DNA of 64,000 nt. Origin: Bacteroidota bacterium (GTDB lineage Bacteria; Bacteroidota; Bacteroidia; Chitinophagales; Saprospiraceae). Shown piece after piece: positions 25,645-33,135 of this stretch; the first letter of the stretch is position 1; every line of letters begins with the position of its first letter. Under the pieces are notes generated by a model. The model did no database searches. It saw nothing but the letters and a program-made list of their open reading frames with translations, and was not told the DNA's origin. A program made the translations under genes and the position numbers. The stretch is from contig JAFMBH010000005.1 in assembly GCA_017858735.1 (NCBI GenBank), positions 1 to 64,000 of the forward strand. Direction: 5' to 3'.

Positions 25645-26436
25645 ATGAAACTAGGAGAACGCATAAAAGAAATTCGAGTATCAAAAGGAATGACCCAATT
25701 GGAGTTAGCTGAAAAAAGCGGCATAGCACTTAGAACGGTACAGAGAATTGAAAATAACGAAGTAACACCAAGCTTTTACTCATTAAATGCCATTGGCGAG
25801 GCTTTGGACATAAAATTAAATGCTGACCTTTTTATTGAAACCGATAATAAATTTGAATTCAAAATTATTATCTCAAACTTCAGTAACCTTTTTGTAGATA
25901 TTGGAACTTTAATTAAAAGAAATATGAAAACACTATTAGTGCTTATCACGGTGGCATTTGGCTTCTTGTCCTACGAAGATTTGAGATCATTGTATATTAA
26001 CCTAGCAGATAATTCAATCATATCCGTCTCTACCATCCATTGTGGCACCAAAACTGAGTGTGATATTGAGCTTGTTAAAAAAGACGACAAGGGAATTGTC
26101 TTATGGAAGCGTATCATAGGTGGAACAAGTTATGATAAGGCAGGACAGGTGGTTAGAACTAAAGATGGCAGTTACATTGTCGTTGGGTCCACAAGTTCTT
26201 TTGGGAAGGGGAATTACGATGTATTCATTGTAAAGGTTAGTTCCAAAGGAGAAATTCTTTGGCAAAAAACTTATGGAGAATTCTTGAACGATTATGGATT
26301 AAGAATAGCGGAAGTTGTGGATAATTTATACCAAATAGAAGCAACGAAACAAATTTGTGCCACATTTAATGTATCCAATGATTGTTATAACCAAGAATGG
26401 TTATTTAAAATTGACGAGAGCGGACTTGTAAAATAA
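25645..26436 (+). CDS. XRE HTH protein fused to a membrane helix and extracytoplasmic propeller-like repeats
   Basis: 263 aa. Residues 1-57 are a standard XRE HTH (MTQLELAEKSGIALRTVQRIENNEVTPS, matched in part). After a linker, about residues 94-110 (MKTLLVLITVAFGFLSY) form one membrane helix that looks like a recycled signal peptide. The remaining ~150 residues contain a repeat of the type GGTSYDKAGQVVRTKDGSYIVVG...FIVKVSSKGEILWQKTYG, common in secreted Bacteroidota propeller proteins. So a DNA-binding head would be tethered to an outside domain in one chain. The propeller is too short for a full seven-blade ring. It may be a one-component membrane regulator or a chance fusion; function unknown. 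Confidence 0.6.
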   Translation: MKLGERIKEIRVSKGMTQLELAEKSGIALRTVQRIENNEVTPSFYSLNAIGEALDIKLNADLFIETDNKFEFKIIISNFSNLFVDIGTLIKRNMKTLLVLITVAFGFLSYEDLRSLYINLADNSIISVSTIHCGTKTECDIELVKKDDKGIVLWKRIIGGTSYDKAGQVVRTKDGSYIVVGSTSSFGKGNYDVFIVKVSSKGEILWQKTYGEFLNDYGLRIAEVVDNLYQIEATKQICATFNVSNDCYNQEWLFKIDESGLVK

Positions 26437-26494
26437 TAATTTCAATATTGCCAGATAAAGGCTTAACTATCTCACAATCATATTATATGGATTG

Positions 26495-26773
26495 CTATTT
26501 ATTTCCGTAATGGCCCCAAAAAGATAAAACCAGTACTATGATTTTGTCCTCCTGAATTCTATAAACTAACCTATGCTTATCATTTATTCTTCTTGACCAG
26601 GTTGGCGTTTAATAAAACTTTAATTGCTCTGGTTTTCCTGTTCCAATAGTTGGATGTTCTCGAAGTTCATTCAATAACTTATCAATTTTAATAAGAACTT
26701 TTTTATCACCTGATTTCTTATATCTTTCTATATCTTGTTCGGCATCAAAAGTTAATTCAATGGAATAAATCAT
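26495..26773 (-). pseudogene. YoeB-like toxin gene interrupted by an in-frame stop codon
   Basis: Reading from the ATG at 26773, 54 residues (MIYSIELTFDAEQDIERY..., HPTIGTGKPEQLKFY) are followed by TAA at 26609-26611. The same frame then continues with TPTWSRRINDKHRLVYRI and ends ...SFWGHYGNK at a TAG (26495-26497). The family signature spans this point (GKPE.LK......WSRRIN..HRLVY), so one nonsense codon, perhaps TTA to TAA, splits an otherwise full-length toxin of 92 codons. The active-site C-terminal half would not be made. Its ATG overlaps the antitoxin stop (ATGA). A read error remains possible. Confidence 0.75.
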
Positions 26774-27000
26774 ATTCCCAAAAATTCTTTTTGTTTGTCT
26801 TTATGCAAACACTTCGTTTTTCCAGCTTCTGCTTGAGAAATAGATTTGTCAAGTTTAGCATAATACTCCTTCTCATTTAAGGAAATTTCATCCTTTGTAG
26901 ATGCTATTTCAAATTGTATTTTCATTTCTTCCAGTAAAGATTTTAGCATTGTCTTTTGCTTAGCATTTTTGGGATAAATAATTATACTTTCCAATTTCAT
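26770..27000 (-). CDS. antitoxin of the YoeB-type pair (DUF2683-like)
   Basis: 76 aa: MKLESIIIYPKNAKQKTMLKSLLEEMKIQFEI at the N-terminus (beta strand plus helix of the type seen in Bacteroidota antitoxins), then a charged helical tail (EYYAKLDKSISQAEAGKTKCL) likely to wrap the toxin. It directly precedes the interrupted YoeB-like gene with an ATGA overlap, which fixes its role by context. With the toxin broken, it may persist as an orphan antitoxin. Confidence 0.65.
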   Translation of the reverse strand: MKLESIIIYPKNAKQKTMLKSLLEEMKIQFEIASTKDEISLNEKEYYAKLDKSISQAEAGKTKCLHKDKQKEFLGI

Positions 27001-27119
27001 TCACCTTTAATTTTTAGAGGAATATTAAGTGCCCGATGTGGAGCACTATAAGTTTTATCATTGCCTCTTAACGATAAAAATCCTAGATGCTTTGACAAAT
27101 TGTCACAGGCCATCCCTTT

Positions 27120-27350
27120 TCATTTGCGATTATTCAAAATTGCTTCTATTGAAATGTCCTCATCTATTAAAGGCCAATGAATTCCATAACCCGAAGGTGA
27201 AATTTTATATAGTTCTCTCTCTACTTTATTTGCCTTCAATAGCTTGGGTGATAACTTGTCCAAATGTAGTATTAAGGCCTCTCCGTCAATTTGAAGGGTC
27301 ATACAATTTGCTTCAAAACTTACTTTTTCAATGTTATGTATTGCAATCAT
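27120..27350 (-). CDS. DUF2442 domain protein
   Basis: 76 aa from the ATG at 27350, two bases after the upstream stop; a longer frame from 27383 would overlap the DUF4160 gene. The motif pattern fits DUF2442: a leading beta strand (IHNIEKV), LQIDGEALILHLDKLSPKLLKA, then YKISPSGYGIHWPLIDEDISIEAIL. The GIHWPxxDEDxSIExL block is the family's hallmark. DUF2442 genes are commonly paired with DUF4160, as here. A toxin-antitoxin-like or regulatory role has been suggested for such pairs but is not proven. Confidence 0.7.
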   Translation of the reverse strand: MIAIHNIEKVSFEANCMTLQIDGEALILHLDKLSPKLLKANKVERELYKISPSGYGIHWPLIDEDISIEAILNNRK

Positions 27351-27351
27351 G

Positions 27352-27606
27352 TTATTTTTTAAAAAAGTTATGCCAGGAATCAATAATTAAATCAAAGTTT
27401 TGGTAGATTATTTTTTTAATTTCTCTCCTAGCATTTGGCGACATATTGAATGAAAATACTTCCTTTATTTCTACTTCTTCAACTAATATCCAATATTTGC
27501 ATTCCATATCACCTTTTTCGGCATGAATGTGAACAGGTTCGTTGCTCTCATTTGCATAAAAAAATAATCTCCAACCATAAATAAACAAAACTGTAGGCAT
27601 TTTCAA
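27352..27606 (-). CDS. DUF4160 domain protein
   Basis: 84 aa (possibly starting at the third codon, MPTVLFIYGWRLFFY). The sequence MPTVLFIYGWRLFFYANE...EPVHIHAEKGDMECKYW matches DUF4160, including the conserved P-x-HIH segment. The C-terminal half is extended by a charged helix (MSPNARREIKKIIYQNFD). It is translated just before the DUF2442 gene, with one base between stop and ATG. Function unknown; the pairing and the setting among toxin-antitoxin genes are the only clues. Confidence 0.7.
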   Translation of the reverse strand: MKMPTVLFIYGWRLFFYANESNEPVHIHAEKGDMECKYWILVEEVEIKEVFSFNMSPNARREIKKIIYQNFDLIIDSWHNFFKK

Positions 27607-27686
27607 ACAATATTAAAACTGATATTTCCAAAAAAAGAAAAAAGATAATCTGCCATTGGTTTTAAAGATGGGTAATTACTTGCGGA

Positions 27687-27764
27687 TATAACGGTTTAAA
27701 ATTCCTTACTTGTACATTAATTGTAAATTTACCCAAAAGCGTTGAGAACTCCAAATTCGTTATA
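27687..27764. repeat. spaced inverted repeat TATAACG / CGTTATA
   Basis: TATAACG at 27687-27693 and CGTTATA at 27758-27764 are perfect inverted copies 64 bp apart, within a 245-bp gene-free spacer. This loosely recalls the ends of integron attC sites, but the full attC consensus is not met. No integrase is in the window. Confidence 0.3.
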
Positions 27765-27851
27765 AGCCAAACTGCATTTACCTGCATAAAGATTTAAGCT
27801 GTGTTCCTTTTTCACCCTTTTGAAAATATGATTAATACAGTGTAAATCTTC

Positions 27852-28442
27852 TTAATCGTTTAACCAATCGAAATAAGTAGTTTGGTTAAATATGGGAATA
27901 TTATGCGTTAAACATACATTTTGGGTGTGCCCGGTTCCTCCCTGCATCGGTTTTTCCAGATTTTCATAAAATAATCCAACAGAAATGGGGGGAATACCTC
28001 CCTTTGTACCCAAAACTTTAATCGTATCTCTAAGGATGTAAGCAGCTTTAATGGTATATTGATTTTCAATGCCACTTACAAATTTATCAATTAAATTTTT
28101 AGTCCCTTTATGACTTTTTGAATGATATACGATGTCAGGTTCGTTGACCAGATCAATCGAATCTAAGGCATAAACTGTTTCCGCAAGATTATATTTTTTC
28201 CGGTGATTTGTAAATGGGGTAACCACTTGTAATTGTTTAGGATTAACGGCTGCCACACCAAGTGAAAAATAATAATCACTGCCGTCCGCATTACCACTTC
28301 GAAAAATAGCATTTGGCATTTTTTCAGCTAACCGTTTACCAATAGCTGTAAGCTTTTCTTGCGATGCTACATCAATTTCCCGCTTTCCCTCCAATAGAAT
28401 AATTCCATTTTCAAATTTTTTACAAAATTCATTAAATTCCAT
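27852..28442 (-). CDS. putative SLOG/Rossmann-fold protein of unknown function
   Basis: 196 aa. It shows a pattern of nucleotide-sensing Rossmann proteins: GIILLEGKREID near the start, then IFRSGNADGSDYYFSLG (about 47-63), where the RSGNADGSD glycine-rich loop resembles the DprA/LOG/SLOG phosphate-binding loop. A late GGTGHTQNVC segment (about 167-176) is conserved-looking. No signal peptide or membrane helix. It sits among toxin-antitoxin genes and next to a broken nucleotidyltransferase. SLOG proteins are predicted to bind or process nucleotides in stress or defence settings; that is an analogy, not a demonstrated role here. Confidence 0.45.
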   Translation of the reverse strand: MEFNEFCKKFENGIILLEGKREIDVASQEKLTAIGKRLAEKMPNAIFRSGNADGSDYYFSLGVAAVNPKQLQVVTPFTNHRKKYNLAETVYALDSIDLVNEPDIVYHSKSHKGTKNLIDKFVSGIENQYTIKAAYILRDTIKVLGTKGGIPPISVGLFYENLEKPMQGGTGHTQNVCLTHNIPIFNQTTYFDWLND

Positions 28443-28467
28443 TTCTTTGATATTTTACCAGGTTACC

Positions 28468-28733
28468 TTAAGTTATTTCTATTCCAGTCCTTTTTACCAA
28501 ATCAATCAATAAAGAGTCTTTATTATTAATGAACCTATCTTTATCAATAAGATAAGGCTCAATCCTTGAATTTACCCTTTTTGTCAAACTCCAAATTTTT
28601 CCAGTCAAATTATCATTCTCATTCTCCGTAACTATCAAAACATCAATGTCACTGTCCTCAGTGGCAGTATTCGACAAATAGCTTCCTGATAAATATATTT
28701 TTTCAATACCTCTACAATCTCACTTTTAGACAC
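28468..28733 (-). pseudogene. frameshifted MNT-type nucleotidyltransferase
   Basis: The frame ending at 28468 carries the nucleotidyltransferase signature GS-x10-DxD as GSYLSNTATEDSDID, preceded by KIYLS. No ATG, GTG or TTG exists upstream of GS in that frame before a stop. A natural N-terminus (VSKSEIVEVLKK, GTG at 28733) lies in another frame and joins it at a run of six A, one base short. So a one-base loss, and perhaps loss of some 10-15 codons before the GS motif, has broken the gene. A C-terminal 35 residues are normal. No HEPN partner is nearby. Confidence 0.6.
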
Positions 28734-28750
28734 AATATTAAGTTTTCAAT

Positions 28751-29908
28751 TTATTTAATCTTAACTTTTTTAAAAATAATCTCACTATAATTATTCCGCT
28801 CGTACAAGATACCTATGGTGTTTTTATTCAATAGGACTAAATCTGAATATGCACTCCAATCCCCTTTATAACCTGGTGAGGATTTATCTACGAGCATTGA
28901 TTTTGGCCAGGTTTTGCCCTCATCATAGCTGATTTTTACCATCAGATTATCTCGTTTCAACGCATCCGCCGGATTAGAGAAAGCCAACACTGTTTTTCCC
29001 CTTTTTTCTCCAATACCTATGATTGATCCCTGACAAACAGGGTCAATTAAATCGTTATTAAAGAAAACAGTATCCCATTTTTCACCGCCATCACTGGAAT
29101 AGGCGATGATCCTGTTTCGTATATCTCCAGCTTGATTTCTGATATTAAGCAACATCCTGTCTCCGCTCAACGCAGCACCTATCGCTTCATTGGAACCCTT
29201 TAATGGAATATTTTCGCTTAAATGAAAGGTTTTTCCATGATCATCTGTATAATAACCATGTGCATGATAATCTCTGAATTCATTTTGGGGTTCCCCTTGA
29301 GAATGATTTGCCGCAATAAAAATTCTTCCTTTATATTTTCCTTCCGTAAATTGAAAGCCATGACCCGGCGTATTTGCATAGCTACGCCAATCTTCCTTAA
29401 AGTTGTAGGAAAGGTGGAATGGGCGGTGTACCTGTGAGGTTATATTAACAGGATTGGTCCAGGATAATCCCATATCGAAAGAACGGATGAACCAAACCTC
29501 TCTGATGCCATGCCCCTTCCTGATTTCATTCTCATGATTATTCCCCGTATTGTAAAAAAGATAAATAACCCCATTGGGATAAGCTGGGTCAAAAAGATCG
29601 ACCACGGGCGCAGGATTTCCCGCCTGAAGTTTATCAATATCTACCAATATTTGCAATGCAGACCAGGTTTTGCCCTGATCCATACTTTTTTTCATCACCA
29701 GATTTATATCTCCAAAATCGGCACTATTCTGTACCCTTCCTTCGGCGAAAGCCAAAAGGTTACCATTTGGAAGACCAATGACAGCTGGAATTCTATATAC
29801 TTTATGACCTTCTTGTCCAGATACAAATACTTGTGTAGCATCCTGGCTTTTTAATAACAAAGGCAATAAAAGACAAATGAACATCATGTAACGCATAACC
29901 CAATTCAT
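28751..29908 (-). CDS. exo-sialidase family protein (GH33-like, BNR repeats)
   Basis: 385 aa with signal peptide (about 1-21; an ATG five codons in, MRYMMF, is an alternative start). A six-blade sialidase propeller is indicated by the RIP motif (YRIPAV, about 38-43) and five Asp boxes of S/T-x-D-x-G-x-T/S-W type (SMDQGKTW, SFDMGLSW, TDDHGKTF, SSDGGEKW, SYDEGKTW). EGR after the RIP motif and NLLAFAEGR are typical. GH33 enzymes release terminal sialic acid or related nonulosonates, although some members of this BNR group act on other sugars. No sialate catabolic genes are in the window, so the substrate is open. Confidence 0.75.
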   Translation of the reverse strand: MNWVMRYMMFICLLLPLLLKSQDATQVFVSGQEGHKVYRIPAVIGLPNGNLLAFAEGRVQNSADFGDINLVMKKSMDQGKTWSALQILVDIDKLQAGNPAPVVDLFDPAYPNGVIYLFYNTGNNHENEIRKGHGIREVWFIRSFDMGLSWTNPVNITSQVHRPFHLSYNFKEDWRSYANTPGHGFQFTEGKYKGRIFIAANHSQGEPQNEFRDYHAHGYYTDDHGKTFHLSENIPLKGSNEAIGAALSGDRMLLNIRNQAGDIRNRIIAYSSDGGEKWDTVFFNNDLIDPVCQGSIIGIGEKRGKTVLAFSNPADALKRDNLMVKISYDEGKTWPKSMLVDKSSPGYKGDWSAYSDLVLLNKNTIGILYERNNYSEIIFKKVKIK

Positions 29909-29986
29909 TAAAAGATTAAACCTAAGGGAATGTATAGGTATTAGGGAACAAATTAGTATATTTAAAAATGCTTAAAGACTTTTTTT

Positions 29987-30868
29987 ATGAATTCGAGAAG
30001 AAATTTTTTTAAAACGGCTGGAGCTGCTTTTCTGGCCTCTTCAATTAAGCCCTCTGAAATGTCCTACCTGTTTGAAAAAAACAAATCAATGCCTCAACTT
30101 TCTGTTCAATTATATACGATTAGGGAGGAAATAAGTAAAAATTCCACCAAGTCGCTGCAACAATTGAGAGAGATTGGCTATGAATGGGTGGAAACTGCTT
30201 TTTGGCCGGAAGGAATTACTCTGGCTGAAGGTGGAAAATGGTTAAAAGATGCTGGATTGAAAGTTTCATCCGCGCATATTGAGCTAACGTCTGATAACCT
30301 TGAAAAACTAATGGTCGAAACGGCCGCTGCCTATAATTGTAAATATCTCATTTGGCATGGCTGGCCGGAAGACACACTTTATCAGTCTTTAGACGGTACA
30401 AAATCACTCATCGCCAGGTATAATCAGGCAGCTGAAATAGCGGAACGACATGGACTTTATTTTGGATTACACAATCACTGGTGGGAGTATATGATTAAAA
30501 ATGAAGGACAATATATTTACGAAATCCTGCTCAACGAACTTAATCCATCTATTTTCTTTGAGATGGATGCCTATTGGGTAAAAGTCGCAGGCCAGGATCC
30601 GGAAAAAATAGCTAAAAAGATAGGAGAAAGATTGAAATTTATCCATGTAAAAGATGGTCCCGCCAAATGGAATGACCAGTTAGCTGTGGATAATCCTGAC
30701 CCAATGACGGCCGTTGGAAAAGGAACAATGGATTATTCAAAAATCATAAAAGCCGCCAACGGGCATCCTGCCTGGTTAGTTGTTGAGATGGACAAAACGG
30801 CTGATGAAGTTTTCAAGGCGTTGAAAGAAAGCTTTGATTACATCATTAAAAACCAATGGATTTCCTAG
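29987..30868 (+). CDS. Tat-exported sugar isomerase/epimerase-like TIM barrel protein
   Basis: 293 aa. The N-terminus has a twin-arginine motif (SRRNFFK) and a hydrophobic stretch, so the folded protein is exported. The rest is a xylose-isomerase-like TIM barrel: SVQLYTIREEI, GYEWVETAFW, GLHNHWWEY (His), FEMDAYWVKVAG (Glu/Asp), FIHVKDGP (His/Lys/Asp), WLVVEMDKT (Glu). Such Tat-exported members are common in Bacteroidota near polysaccharide loci, with unknown chemistry. It is divergent from the sialidase gene and precedes GH127. Confidence 0.8.
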   Translation: MNSRRNFFKTAGAAFLASSIKPSEMSYLFEKNKSMPQLSVQLYTIREEISKNSTKSLQQLREIGYEWVETAFWPEGITLAEGGKWLKDAGLKVSSAHIELTSDNLEKLMVETAAAYNCKYLIWHGWPEDTLYQSLDGTKSLIARYNQAAEIAERHGLYFGLHNHWWEYMIKNEGQYIYEILLNELNPSIFFEMDAYWVKVAGQDPEKIAKKIGERLKFIHVKDGPAKWNDQLAVDNPDPMTAVGKGTMDYSKIIKAANGHPAWLVVEMDKTADEVFKALKESFDYIIKNQWIS

Positions 30869-30936
30869 CCATTTGTAACAAACATTATGTTTAAACAAGT
30901 AGAGACGAGAAAATAAAACGCCAACTTATTAAGTTG

Positions 30937-30944
30937 TATATTTG
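30937..30944 (+). promoter_or_regulatory. putative -7 box of the GH127 gene
   Basis: TATATTTG matches TAnnTTTG exactly, 73 bp upstream of the ATG at 31017. No clear -33 TTTG at the usual spacing. Confidence 0.45.
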
Positions 30945-31016
30945 CACCTATGACTTACAAAAAACGCTATGTTATAGCAGGATGTAATGGAGCGTATAAA
31001 ACCTACTTCAGCGCAA

Positions 31017-33089
31017 ATGAAAACCTATCAAAAAGGATTTAACAGCCTAATTACCTTGTTTTTCCTTACCATTATTTCCCCACTTTTCAGTCAGGATAAA
31101 CAGGAAATAAATGGAAATATTTATCCGTATTCTGTTCTAAAAGAAGTTCCCTTCCATCAAATTACATTAGATTCAACGGATAAATTTTGGTATTCCAAAC
31201 TTTTGTTGGTTCAGAAAAAAACACTACCCTTTTTATTTTCCATTGCTGAATCTCAGGGAAAAATTGATAACTTTAAAGTTATAGGTGGAAAAACGAAGGG
31301 AAAAATAACTTTGAATAATGCCAGTGATTCCGACGTATATAAACTGATTGAAGCTGCATCTTACACACTTCAACACCATTATGACAAATCATTAGATTTA
31401 TATCTGGATACTTTAATTGAATACATTTCTTCTGCCCAGCTACCTGATGGTTACTTAAACACTCAATATACCCTGCCGGACAGTCATGAATTTAGTCCTG
31501 ATCTAAATGTTTTACATGCAAGAAGATTTGGGTATGGAATAAAAGACCGCTGGAAATCTACCTTAGTAAAGTGGCCCTATGCCTATAGTCAGTTATATTG
31601 CTTAGGACATTTATTAGAAGCTGCTGTAACCCATTTTCGGGCTACTGGGAAAACCAATTTTCTATCTGTAGGAGTAAAGGCGGCCAATCATCTGTTAGTT
31701 CAATTTGATAAGGATAAAATTGAAGCATACGCAGACCACCCTCAGGTTGAAATTGGCTTGTTAAAATTATATGAAGTGACGCAAGACAAGCAATATTTAG
31801 ATTTGGCAGATTTATTCACACGTTATGTCAAATTTGGACGGCCAAAGGATATTCGCCTCTCTGAAAATTCAAAACCTTTACATGACCAGAGAGAGGCTTT
31901 TAGTCATTGTGTAAGAACAGGTTACATATATACTTCTGGTACAGATGTAGTTAGGGCTAAAGGTTCTAAAGATTTAGAAATTGCCCTACAATCTATTTGG
32001 CAAAATGTAGTCAGTAAAAAAATGTATATTCATGGAGGAGTCGGGAATGGAACACCATTTGAACAACACGGATTTGATTTTGATTTGCCTATTTTGAATA
32101 CTTATAGTGAGTCCTGCGCAAATATAGCACAAGGTCAATGGAATCATTCTTTGAATCTACTCTATGGAAATGGGAAATATGCAGATATTGTCGAATGGGA
32201 AATGTATAATGGCGCCCTCTCAGGCTTTGGTGAAGATGGCATAACCTTCCTTTATGCCAATAAATTAAATTTGGATACATCTCATAGAATCGATTATCAC
32301 TCAGGTGTTCGCCAATCCTTTTTGTTTTGCTGTCCCGCTAAACTGCCTGGTTTCATCGCTGGAATTAGTCGATGGATATATGCATTTAATGAGGAAGCCT
32401 TTGTCGTTAACCAATATGTATCGAGTAGTACTTCCTTTGATATAAATGAAGAGCCAGTAAAAGTTAGGCAGATTTCCAAAATGCCGTGGATACCAGAAAC
32501 AATATTGGTTTTTGAAAAGATTCCTACATCTATTAAATTTTTGAAATTCAGACTTCCTTCCTGGTCAGGATACCAGACTAAACCAATTCCTGAAGGGCCT
32601 TATTATTACGAAAACATACCTTTTGTTAAACCACTTGTAACCTTAAATAACAAAACCTTAAATTATACCATTGAAGATGGTTATATCGTAATACAAAATC
32701 AAAATTTAGGGTCATTAGATAGCTTGAAAATTAATTTTGATATGCCCGTTCGTCGAATCTATTCCGATACAACCATAGTGGCAAACAGGGGAAGAATTGC
32801 TCTTTCAAGAGGTCCACTTCTCTATTCCCTGGAAGGGGTTGATCACAATTTTGACATATTAAAATTGGTTCTACCTGCAAACCAAGGTATTACCCCTTCA
32901 TTCAATGGTAATCAGGTAGTGCTAAATGGTAACGGCAAAATTGGATCTCTCCTGGTAAAATTTAAAGCTATACCCTATTATTCCTGGCAAAACAGGGGCA
33001 TCCATGACCTATGTACCTTGATTATAGAAGATGAAACATTAATTCTTAATGAAAAAAAATCTATTCTTAAAATGAATACAGATGGTTAG
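31017..33089 (+). CDS. GH127-family glycosidase (beta-L-arabinofuranosidase type)
   Basis: 690 aa from the ATG at 31017, which gives a signal peptide cut near PLFSQ; a frame from 30987 adds ten polar residues. The (alpha/alpha)6 barrel carries the GH127 zinc/cysteine active site: YSESCA (E365, C367) and FCCPAK (C438, C439), the latter including the cysteine nucleophile of known enzymes. GGVGNGTPFEQHGFDFDLP precedes it and holds a candidate acid/base Glu. WNHSLNLLYGNGKYADIVEWEMYNGALSGF is also typical. Known GH127 enzymes remove beta-L-arabinofuranose, but some family members use other sugars. Confidence 0.85.
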   Translation: MKTYQKGFNSLITLFFLTIISPLFSQDKQEINGNIYPYSVLKEVPFHQITLDSTDKFWYSKLLLVQKKTLPFLFSIAESQGKIDNFKVIGGKTKGKITLNNASDSDVYKLIEAASYTLQHHYDKSLDLYLDTLIEYISSAQLPDGYLNTQYTLPDSHEFSPDLNVLHARRFGYGIKDRWKSTLVKWPYAYSQLYCLGHLLEAAVTHFRATGKTNFLSVGVKAANHLLVQFDKDKIEAYADHPQVEIGLLKLYEVTQDKQYLDLADLFTRYVKFGRPKDIRLSENSKPLHDQREAFSHCVRTGYIYTSGTDVVRAKGSKDLEIALQSIWQNVVSKKMYIHGGVGNGTPFEQHGFDFDLPILNTYSESCANIAQGQWNHSLNLLYGNGKYADIVEWEMYNGALSGFGEDGITFLYANKLNLDTSHRIDYHSGVRQSFLFCCPAKLPGFIAGISRWIYAFNEEAFVVNQYVSSSTSFDINEEPVKVRQISKMPWIPETILVFEKIPTSIKFLKFRLPSWSGYQTKPIPEGPYYYENIPFVKPLVTLNNKTLNYTIEDGYIVIQNQNLGSLDSLKINFDMPVRRIYSDTTIVANRGRIALSRGPLLYSLEGVDHNFDILKLVLPANQGITPSFNGNQVVLNGNGKIGSLLVKFKAIPYYSWQNRGIHDLCTLIIEDETLILNEKKSILKMNTDG

Positions 33090-33135
33090 CTCTTTATAAT
33101 TTTTAAAACGATCCATCCTCTAAATGCCTTAGCTG

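Noticed and set aside
27029-27406. 125-codon plus-strand frame over the DUF2442 gene
   Set aside because: The minus-strand frame has clear DUF2442 features; this one is Cys- and Leu-rich with no family match.
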